Part shown: one piece after another, positions 34,601 through 43,029 of the stretch | How the letters are laid out: each line of letters starts with the position of its first letter | Position numbering within the stretch: the first letter of the stretch is position 1 | NCBI GenBank assembly: GCA_034770075.1 | Contig: JAVJAP010000214.1 | Coordinates: forward strand, 1,674,001 to 1,738,000 | DNA length: 64,000 bases | Direction: 5' to 3' | DNA from: Aralia elata | Lineage: Eukaryota > Streptophyta > Magnoliopsida > Apiales > Araliaceae | Notes under the pieces: model-generated | Database searches by the model: none | Seen by the model: only the letters and a program-made list of their open reading frames with translations | What the model was told of the DNA's origin: nothing | Translations under genes and position numbers: made by a program

Positions 34601-35209
34601 TAACTGTTGTTTTGGAGTTAATAGTGTAATACTGTTAATTCTAAAAAAAAAAAGGTAAGTGCCATGGTGGCCACTCAGTGATTCCTGCAATTGACACAAT
34701 TTGAAATCCTTGAATTCATTTGATATTCATCTAGTCCATAGTGACTCCTCAGTGATAGTAGAGATTTGTATTAAAACTTGAGAAATCTTACTTTTGATTA
34801 TGTATTATCCTTATTGTTATACTTGCTGGGCAAACTTGTTGCTCACCCTTGCTTTCCTTAAAACATTTCAGTGGTTACCCATAGAGGCGAGAGCTCAGGA
34901 AAGGATAAAGGCAAAGGCAAAGCCACGAATTAGCTTTGTCACACTATGTTATGATTATGCTATGTTTTAAGACTCGTTTAGAAATTATGTATTAAGTTAT
35001 GTCATGTATTCAGACTTATGTATTAGACCTTTTGTATTATGTTATGTCAGGAATTTGTATTGGTATCGAGACTTGGGACGAGAGTATTTATGTTATATCA
35101 ATGTAAATATTTCTATTATTCCGCAAATAGTTATTAATAGTATGTGTATGAGTTGCATAGTGATGCACTAAATTCGAGGTTAAAGTAACCCGGATTTGGG
35201 GGCGTCACA
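31626..35209 (+). mobile_element. 3' LTR of element B
   Basis: 3584 bp. By hand alignment it differs from the 5' LTR by four substitutions (near 32030, 32964, 33529 and 34642) and seven single-base indels in mononucleotide runs. It is followed by the target duplication TGGAC and by element A's integrase. Confidence 0.97.
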
Positions 35210-35214
35210 TGGAC

Positions 35215-36499
35215 CATCTCCCCTTGGAAGCAATTTTGAACGTCGTTGAGCTAGAAATCTTTCCTTCCTCATATGTAACCACACCCACTCTCCTGGTTCA
35301 AAAATCACTTGACGCCGACCCTTGTTGGCCTGTTTTGCATATTGCTCCGTCCTCCTTTCAATGTTAAGCCTTGCCTTTTCATGTATCTGCTTGACAAATT
35401 CAGCCTTTTTCTTTCCATCCATGTTAGTATATTCAGACAAAGGTAATGGTAATAAATCCAACGGTGCCAAAGGATTAAAACCATAAACAATTTCAAATGG
35501 TGAAAATTGTGTAGCAGAATGAACATATCGATTATATGCAAACTCAACATGTGGTAAACACTCTTCCCAAACTTTAATGTTCTTTTTGATAACAGCTCTT
35601 AACAATGCAGATAAAGTTCTATTAACTACCTCAGTTTGACCGTCAGTTTGTGGATGACAAGTAGTTGAAAATAATAGTTTAGTACCTAACTTACACCACA
35701 ATGTCTTCCAAAAATAACTCAAAAATTTAGAATCTCTATCTGAAACAATTGTTCTAGGCATGCCATGCAAACGCACAATTTCTCTAAAGAACAAATTAGC
35801 AATATGGGATGCATCATCAGTTTTGTGACATGGAATAAAATGTGCCATCTTAGAAAATCTATCCACGACCACAAATATAGAATCATGACCACGCTTAGAC
35901 CTAGGTAAACCCAATACAAAATCCATAGACAAATCAATCCAAGGTTCACTAGATATAGGCAATGGTGTATACAATCCATGAGGTTGAACACGAGACTTAG
36001 CTTGCTTACACGTAATGCATCTATCACAAATTCTTTCCACATCTCGTTTCATATGAGGCCAATAAAAATGTTCTTTCAAAACAGAAAAAGTCTTTTCAAC
36101 ACCAAAATGACCCATTAGACCTCCCCCATGTGACTCCCTAATCAACAATTCACGCAAAGAACATGCAGGTACACATAGCTTATTTTCTCGAAACAGAAAA
36201 CCATCAACTTTAAAGTATTTACCTACAACATTCCTTTCACATGATTTAAACTCTTCACAAAATTCAAGGTCATTAGCATATAACTCTTTAATTCGTTCAA
36301 ACCCAAGCAATTTTGTATCAAGAGTATTCAACAACACGTACCTTCTCGAAAGAGCATCAGCAACAACATTCTCCTTACCCTGTTTGTATCGGATGACATA
36401 CGGAAATGTCTCAATGAACTCCATCCACCTCGCGTGTCTTTTGTTCAACTTATGTTGTCCCTTCAAGTATTTCAACGATTCATGATCCGTGTGAATCAC
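35215..36499 (-). pseudogene. pol: A pol: end of RNase H and integrase, cut by element B
   Basis: The minus frame starts after an in-frame TAG that replaces the tyrosine of WQHYLW. It carries IHTDHESLKYL and ADALSRR (end of RNase H), the integrase zinc finger (HGGGLMGHFG, CITCKQAKSR), and the catalytic residues in MDFVLGLP, VSDRDSKF and GQTEVVNRTL. It then reads LLPRGDGP and is cut by B's target site at 35214; the genuine continuation is at 22155. The apparent C-terminus (CDAPKSGLL) is translated from B's LTR. The zinc finger and DDE triad are complete, so this domain decayed little before B arrived. Confidence 0.93.
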
Positions 36500-37516
36500 G
36501 AACTCTTTAGGCCAAAGCTAGTGTTGCCACGTCTCCAACGCCCTAACTAACGCATACAGCTCCTTATCATAGGTCAGATAGTTCAAGGCTGTTCCATTCA
36601 GCTTCTCGCTGAAATACGCTACTGGCTTCCCTTCCTGCATCAACACAGCTCCAATTCCCAAACCTGAAGCATCACATTCAATTTCAAAGGTTTTAGCAAA
36701 GTTAGGTAAAACAAGCAAAGGAGCGTTAGTCAATTTATCTTTAATCAATTTAAACGCTTTTTCCTGCTCTTCACCCCATTTAAACCCTACACTTTTCTTG
36801 ATCACTTCTGTTAAGGGTGCTGTGATGTCGCTGAAATTTCTCACGATCCGCCGGTAAAAACTAGCCAATCCATGAAAGCTTCGAACTTGGCTCACATTTG
36901 TTGGACTCGGCCATTCTCGGATTGCACGTATTTTCTCCTCATCCACTTGAACTCCCTGTGAACTCACAACAAATCCAAGAAAAACAACTCTATCCGTACG
37001 AAACGTGCACTTATCCATGTTAGCAAACAACTTTTCTTTTCTAAGAACATCTAAAACAGATTTCAAATGCAATGCATGCTCTCCCAAGTTTTTGCTATAT
37101 ATCAAGATATCATCAAAATAAACTACCACAAATTTGCCAATGAATGGTCGCAAAACATGGTTCATCAATCTCATGAAGGTACTAGGAGCATTAGTTAAAC
37201 CAAAAGGTAACATTAACCACTCATAAAGACCATATTTTGTTTTGAAAGCAGTTTTCCATTCATCACCCTCTTGCATTCTAATTTGATGATAACCACTTTT
37301 TAAATCAATTTTTGAGAATATACAAGACCCATGCAATTCATCTAATATGTCATCTAATCGAGGAATGGGATGTCGATATTTTACCGTAATGTTATTTACT
37401 GCTCGACAATCGATGCACATCCGCCATTTCCCATCCTTCTTCGGCACTAATATCACTGGAGCTGCACATGGACTCATGCTCTCTCTCACAAACCCCTTCT
37501 TCATCAATTCTCCAAC
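36500..37516 (-). pseudogene. pol: A pol: reverse transcriptase and RNase H
   Basis: An open minus frame from 37507 to a TAG at 36518. RT motifs in order: RESMSPCAAPVILVPKKDG, MCIDCRAVNN, HPIPRLDD, FSKIDLKSGYH, FGLTNAPSTFM, VVYFDDILIYSK; the catalytic aspartates are intact. RNase H follows: FEIECDASGLGIGAVLMQ, YFSEKLNG, YDKELYALVRALETWQ. A TAA at about 37514 (at the ELQKQVGEL junction) and the TAG at 36518 isolate this block. RSFHGLASFYRR and EFVIHTDHESLKY are strings I associate with CRM-type pol. Confidence 0.92.
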
Positions 37517-38046
37517 TTACTTCTGCAACTCTTTTGTCTCCTCTGGATTACTCCGATAAGCTGGACGATTTGGAATGGATGCTCCGGGCATGAAATCAAT
37601 CTGATGCTCAATTCCCCGAATAGGTGGTAATCCTTGTGGAAGCTCCTCGGGAAACACATCCTTATAATCCTGCAAAAGAGATGAAACAACACTAGGCAAA
37701 GAAGAATCATTAGCGTTAGTATTTAAAAATGCCTCCTTATACCGAAGTATAATCATCGGCTGTTTAGCATCTAAAGCTCGCCTCACGTCGCTCTTTTTTG
37801 CATAGATATTGGTTTTTTGCTCATCATCTTTTCTTCTCTCTCTTTCTTTTTCTCTCTTATTTTTTCCTCATTTTTTCCCTCAATTTTTTTCTCACTTTCC
37901 TTTTTTTCACTTTCTTTTCTTTGTACATGATCTTTTTGCAAATATAATTGATCCTCATGCACCTGCTTTGGTGACATAGGACATAACGTAACCTTTCGCT
38001 GATTATGAACAAAAGAATACTCGTTCGTGAAACCATCATGCTTCAC
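37517..38046 (-). pseudogene. pol: A pol: charged linker and pre-RT segment
   Basis: Two overlapping minus frames. The upstream one (38046-37783) begins HDGFTNEYSF and becomes a Lys/Glu-rich linker (KESEKKESEKKIEGK). The frame shifts around 37790-37830, in a run of A/T, and continues as QPMIILRYKEAFLNTN, DVFPEELPQGLPPIRGIEHQ, RPAYRSNPEETKELQK (37786-37517). The linker joins protease to RT and is equivalent to the one in element E. Low-complexity A-rich coding DNA is the likely cause of slippage. Confidence 0.82.
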
Positions 38047-38058
38047 CCGCCGATCAAA

Positions 38059-38406
38059 CTACCATGGGCGGCCTAGCAATAAATGACCCGCCTGCATCGG
38101 AACCACGTCACACAATGCCTCATCCACATACTTCCCAATCGTGAATGGAACCAACACTTGTTTAGTCACCTTGATATCTCCACTATCATTAAGCCACTGC
38201 AATCTGTATGGTTGGGGATGTTTGGTTGTGGACATTCCCAACTTCTCCACCATGATCGTGCTGCCCACATTTGTGCAACTTCCTCCATCTATCACCACAC
38301 AACAAACCTTACCATTCACAAGGCATCTGGTATGAAATAAATTTTCCCGTTGCTCCCCGTTCTCCTCTTTCACGTGCGTACTAAGTGCTCGCCTTGTAAC
38401 CAACAT
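38059..38406 (-). pseudogene. pol: A pol: protease
   Basis: A minus frame continuous in phase with gag across a single TAG (38407-38409). The protease core is VCCVVIDGGSCTNVGS, with D-G-G in place of the usual DSG/DTG; this variant is normal in related plant elements. It continues to LLLGRPW, where a TAG replaces glutamine (WQFDRR). Length and order are normal. The TAG between gag and protease could in principle allow readthrough, but the many other stops in A favour simple decay. Confidence 0.82.
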
Positions 38407-39606
38407 CTAACCATGCACAGCCAACTCCCTACCATCTATATCCTCTAACGGTGGCATTGAGTCGGTATCACTAGCCTCCTCTTCGGTTTCCACCTCTCCA
38501 TTGTCAAGTAACAATATCGTCCTTTGATTTGGGCACTGATTTGAAATATGTCCCCTTCCTTGACACTTGAAGCATTTTATATCCCGATTACGATTAAAAG
38601 AAGAAGGGTCAGTTTTACCTTGCACTCCCTTATTAATCGTCTCCGTTTTTGGCTCAAACTTGGATTTACTTACGGCTGGCTTCTCCTCTCGCTTCCCAAT
38701 ATTAGACTTCCATGATGATCCTGAATTAGGTATCGAACGTTGGCTACCTCTCCTCTTAAGCTGTTTCTCAATCTTGATAGCCATGTGAACCATATCCTCC
38801 AATACCAAGTAATGTTGTCGTTCCACTAAGTCGGCAATCTCCCAATTTAATCCCGCCGAAAACCTGGCCATTGTTGATTCACCATCCTCATTGATGCTTG
38901 CCCTAGCCATCAACATCTCCATTTCTTTGTAATAATCTTCTACGCTCCTACTTCCTTTCCTCAAGCTTTGCAAACTCCGAACTAGCTCTCGGTGATAGTA
39001 ATCTGGAACGAACCTCTTTTTCATCACGGTCTTCATTTCTTCCCAAGTTTCAATCGGACGTTCCCCATATCTCCTCCGACTGATCATCAACTGATCCCAC
39101 CAAGTAACAGCATAAGCTGAGAATTCTGTGGCGGCGAGTTTCACTTTCTTTAGCCCCGAGTAGTTATGACATTCAAATATCCAATCCATCTTCTTTTCCC
39201 ACTCTAGATAGGCCTCCGGATCACTTCTTCCTTGGAAAGTCAGAATTTTCATCTTTATACTATCCAAGTTGTTGTCCTCTCTATTTCGACCCCCTCTATC
39301 CCTAGCTCCTCGTCTCCTATGGAGAAAGTCAGATTCACGATCCTCTTCTTCACTAAATCCCCCTTTATAGTAATTTTCCTCTTGTCTAGCTTCTCTTTGA
39401 TGCGTTCTTCCGTGCTGACGTGCCCCATGAGGATGTTGAAACTGGGGTCCTTGGGACGCACTCATTTGGTCGAAATGCTCATTCACTTGCTCCATCGCCA
39501 TATCCAACTTTCTAGTGAATTCTTTCATCATAGCTTCCATCACAAATTTTGGATCGAACTTTGCTGGAGGATCTTCCATAACACCTTTATCTTTTGAACT
39601 AGACAT
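38407..39606 (-). pseudogene. gag: Gag of element A
   Basis: A 399-residue minus frame starting at 39606 (MSSSKDKGVMEDPPAKF). Capsid about residues 115-270 (LTFQGRSDPEAYLEWEKK, VTWWDQLMISRRRYGERP, VEDYYKEMEMLM, LNWEIADLV). One canonical zinc knuckle, CFKCQGRGHISNQC, lies near residue 350. It ends at a TAG directly before protease, while the phase continues. By itself the gag reading is undamaged. It lies 390 bp downstream of the PBS. Confidence 0.92.
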
Positions 39607-39997
39607 TTTCCTGCAAAACAGAGGTTAGTAGCAAAATATTTTCCTCACCACTCCCTTACGTGTTTCACTCGGTCAATGTTTCGCTCGTGTATCACTCAAT
39701 AGGCTTTTCCCCTCGAATGATCTCACAACTAAGCCTTTTACCTCTAAATATTCTCTCTAATAGGTTCTTTTCGAATTTACCTAGTAAAATTTCTTGGTTT
39801 TACTAATCAACTCAAAAATAACTTATCACGAACAATATAGTCGGTATGAAAAGAAGTAGCAACAATCTTGATTACAGAATTGAAGATGAAGTCTACGAAC
39901 AAATTGAAATAACTGAAATAAAATTTTCTATACACTTTTTTTTTTTGCTCACAAATTCAACGATACAATAAAGATAGATACTTAGCTAGAAAACACA
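39607..39997 (-). other. Untranslated leader of element A
   Basis: An AT-rich stretch with no supported ORF, including an 11-T run at about 39941. It shares phrases with the leader of E. Confidence 0.65.
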
Positions 39998-40009
39998 GCT
40001 CTGATACCA
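39998..40009 (-). other. Primer-binding site of element A
   Basis: TGGTATCAGAGC on the minus strand, 2 bases from the LTR at 40012. Confidence 0.95.
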
Positions 40010-40011
40010 AA

Positions 40012-41040
40012 TGATAGACTCCACGGTATGCTTGCGTGAGGTGGTTGTCGCCCGGATCATTTCTAGTAAGCCAATTTGATGGAACTATCCCGACACCTTA
40101 ACCCAACGTCTATATTGAGACGAGAACTCCGGTATAATCGTTCAAGCAAATGAGTTCGCGTAGGTGGATTATCAATGACACCTAAACCTCGTACTTATAT
40201 GAAGCAGGAACCTTCGGTACAATCAACGATTGATAACTGGTAGATAACGCCACACACAACTATGGATTGTTGCATGATAAGTTAACTTCGAATCTCAAAG
40301 AAAAACTAAGAAAAATTACTTAGAAATTCTTCAAATAACCAAAAGTAGAGAATAGCTCTCAAGTATGAATAAACTTTGAATTATTATTGAATTGTGTTTG
40401 AATTACAAGCATAAAACTTATTTATACTAACTATAAAACCCTAGAATCCAAATAAGAAGTAAACAATTGATTTGGAATCAAAATCCTATCTTGAAATATC
40501 CTAATTACAATAGAATTATGAAAATATATTGAAATTCCTAAAATTAAGGAAAAGAAATCTGATAAAAATCTTCAAAAATGCGTCTCCTCAAAAAACGCGC
40601 CAACTCATTCTGCGTGTTCTCGCCGGGGCGAGAAAATTGAACTGAGACTTCTCGCCGGGGCGAGAATGGACAGTAAGTTCTTCGCTGGGGCGGATCAATT
40701 TAGGCCGGGGCGGGCTTGAACAGTAAGATTCTCGCCGGGGCGAGAATTTTGGCTTTGAAGTTCTCGCCGGGGCGAGAACTCTGTAACTTGGAATTCTTCG
40801 TCCTTTCTCATTTCCAACGCTTCCAACCTTGGCATGTTTGTTTGTATCATCATGACTAAATGTAAATCCTTAGAATTCGGGTCCACACTCGATCGATCCT
40901 CGCTCCACATGCCTTGAATCAACCCATTAATGCTCTCCTTGAAACGTTTAGCCCGAGCTCTTGTCACGGGACCATCCGGCATACACAAAGGATCCACTTT
41001 ATGGATGTCAATTGCTCCAGAGCCAAGGATGCCCTCATCA
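40012..41040 (-). mobile_element. 5' LTR of element A
   Basis: 1029 bp, the same length as the left copy. TATA box (TATAAATAA, minus) at 40418-40426. CTCGCCGGGGCGAG words at 40619-40776 are nearer consensus than in the left LTR. It is followed by the target duplication AGAGG. Confidence 0.95.
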
Positions 41041-41045
41041 AGAGG

Positions 41046-41305
41046 CCATTTGGAGTGCGGAGATAAATACTCGTATTAGAGTAGAGGCGGTGCTAAATGG
41101 GGTAGAAGAAAATTTAAGAAGGAAGAAAAGGAGGATGTATTGGGCAATGTATAACTTTGGAGTTTCCTATGAACGATTTCTAGATAGGGTGATGAGTCAT
41201 CCAACAGAGGAAGGTCAGATGATTCACACCATAAGTAGGGACCTGGTTCGGTTCATAGCGAACCAAGAACATAGAGAGGCCGCAGAAATAGGGTTATTTG
41301 TGTAA
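41046..41305 (+). pseudogene. Leader ORF of element C, C-terminal part
   Basis: This continues the ORF split at 20977. In the joined phase it reads EENLRRKKRRMYWAMYNF, then SHPTEEGQMIHTISRDL and ends at TAA near 41303. B's leader ORF has RRKRRKMNRMGYAF and HYPAEEGQTRHTLSRDL at the same place, about 40% identical by eye in this block. Apart from the transposon insertion I see no stop in C's copy, whereas the adjacent gag has several. That contrast is notable. Confidence 0.72.
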
Positions 41306-41566
41306 TAGGTAAAAGCTTACTTTTATAATTAAGTAGGTATAAGTATGTAATCCCATCTTTTGATGTATAATTATGGGACGTATGTAGGAAAGTAGAATCT
41401 GATATGTAAAATGACTAACTATTGTACAAAAATATGTACATATAATAATGTGTAATATTATGGTATGTTTTATAAACATATGTCTTGTAAATGACGGATG
41501 GTATTAATTAATTACTTGTTTGAGTTACATAACGATTATGATGATATATTGTTACATTAAATAGAA

Positions 41567-42665
41567 AATGCCAAGGGGACGACTATGAACAAGGCCTGTT
41601 AATGAAGTACCAGAGGGGCAATTTGAACAATATGAGAATCATGAACCAAATTAGAACCCTCTACAACAATTTGTAGATTTACTGGTAGAAGCTCTTCAAA
41701 GTAGAACTCAAAATCTAAACCCACCTACGCCACAAGTCACAACTTTTAAGGATTTTAAAAATGTGGGATCCCCAAAACCACCGAGCCTATAGAGGCTCAG
41801 GCTTGGATAAAAGAAATTGAAAAAGCGTTTGCTATAGCTAAAATTGAGTAGGACCAAAAGACATTGTTTGCTTCGTACATATTGAAAGGAGAAGCAAATT
41901 TTTGGTGGGAGGTGAACGCACATAGGGCAGGGGATGGTGCGATACCTTGGACTAGGTTCAAGGAATTGTTTTTCGAAAACTATTTTCCCCAAAGTATGCA
42001 AAGCCGCATGGAGATGCGATTTCTAGAATTCAAGCAGGAAGACATGACAGTACCACAATATGCAGCAAAGTTTAACGAGCTAGCAAGATTTGCCCCACAC
42101 CAAGTAACTACAGAAGAAAGAAAAGCAAGACGGTTCGAACAAGGTTTGAAACCCTGGTTGTACAATAGATTAGTTATGCTACAGATTGACTCATTTGGTA
42201 CATTGCTAGAGAAAGCGATCATTGCGGAAGGAGGAAGCGAAGCTTTAACTAAATATACTCAGGAGCAAAAAAAGAGGAGGTTTAAGGGAAAGAATAAAGG
42301 TGAAGGTAGTAATAGCAGAGGTGGAGGGAATCTCAAAAGAAAATGGAATATCAATAATAACAATAGAGGGAAAGAAGGAGAAGCCAAGAAAAAGGTTGAA
42401 GCATGCAAGACATGTGAAAAGAATCACCTCGGGACATGTCTGAAAGGAAGGAATGTATGTTACAATTGTGTCCAGGAAGGCCATATAGCTCCCAACTAGA
42501 TAAGCCCAAAGAACGGAGGACGCTTCATATGTGGTGCGCTAGACCACCAGATTAAAAATTGTCGAAAGAAGGGAATGGAGCAGGGAGGACGAAGTAAGAG
42601 CGGTGGCAGCAGACCGCTAATAACAGGACTGCTAGCCCCTGGCTGACCAACAACAAGGACTTTTA
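41567..42665 (+). pseudogene. gag: Gag of element C, multiply broken
   Basis: It starts at the ATG at 41567, after a CATTAAATAG site matching the one before B's gag. An in-frame TGA at codon 6, TAGs further on, and a small deletion near 41770-41785 break the N-terminal half. From 41864 to 42499 one frame is open: NFWWEVN, FFENYFPQSMQS, YAAKFNELARFAPHQV, CKTCEKNHLGTC and CYNCVQEGHIAPN, where a TAG replaces the last cysteine of the knuckle. Stops fall mostly at arginine or glutamine codons, as deamination would give. It is a typical Tekay gag homologue of B, now dead. Confidence 0.87.
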
Positions 42666-43029
42666 ACATAACGGTTAAAGATGCGGTGACATCTAGGGAC
42701 ATGGTGTCAGGTATCATTCTAGTAAATTCCATAAATGCCTACGTACTTTTTGATTCTGGAGCTACCTGTTCATTCGTGTCTCATGAATTTGCAAGTCGGT
42801 TGAACTTACCTCGTGAGCTATTAGAATCTACTTTGAATATTGAAATTGCTAACAAGGAAGTGATCCCTGTCAGATACGTACATAAAAATTGTTACGTAGA
42901 GATTAGGGGACACAAATTTTTGGCGGATTTAATCCCTATTCAATTAGGGGAATTTGATGTAATATTGGGGATGGACTGGTTGAATAACCATGGAGCCATT
43001 ATAGATTGTCATAGCAAACGTGTGAATTG
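42666..43029 (+). pseudogene. pol: Protease of element C, cut by element G
   Basis: Reading FNITVKDAVTSRDMVSG, YVLFDSGATCSFVSHEFA (catalytic DSGA) and FDVILGMDWLNNHGAIIDC, in phase with the last part of gag. It stops at SKRVN where the LTR of element G begins (43030). The rest of pol is not found in this window. Confidence 0.85.

Larger units (their letters stand above)
22161..35209 (+). mobile_element. Element B: young Tekay/Del-like Ty3/gypsy retrotransposon
   Basis: A complete 13,049-bp element: 5' LTR 22161-25745, PBS 25749-25760, leader ORF 25980-26711, gag 27039, pol to 31585, PPT 31613-31625, 3' LTR 31626-35209. The target duplication TGGAC is at 22156-22160 and 35210-35214. It sits inside the pol of element A. 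Integrase ends in a chromodomain-like tail, and the LTRs exceed 3.5 kb, both typical of Tekay/Del chromoviruses. Hand alignment of the LTRs gives 4 substitutions and seven 1-bp homopolymer indels. Only two frameshifts (near 28195 and 29724) break the coding region. Confidence 0.97.
20978..41040 (-). mobile_element. Element A: CRM-like Ty3/gypsy with nested element B
   Basis: Two 1029-bp LTRs (20978-22006 and 40012-41040) flank a minus-strand element. The 5-bp target duplication AGAGG is at 20973-20977 and 41041-41045. The internal parts are 40011-35210 (PBS, gag, protease, RT, RNase H, integrase) and 22160-22007 (pol tail and PPT), with B inserted between them. The LTRs differ at about 32 positions by hand alignment, about 27 of them transitions. 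At a commonly used grass rate that is roughly a million years. The RT and the pol tail extending into the LTR suggest the CRM chromovirus clade. Stops in pol make it inactive. Confidence 0.92.
18302..43029 (+). mobile_element. Element C: old Tekay/Del-like gypsy, split by nested element A
   Basis: The visible parts of C are 18302-20977 (5' LTR, PBS, start of leader ORF) and 41046-43029 (rest of leader ORF, gag, protease). Element A plus its target duplication lies between. C is cut at 43030 by the LTR of element G, inside the protease-RT linker. Its RT, integrase and 3' LTR are not in the window. Many CGA-to-TGA and CAG-to-TAG type stops mark it as old. Gag and protease resemble those of B, placing it in the same Tekay/Del group. 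Confidence 0.8.
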
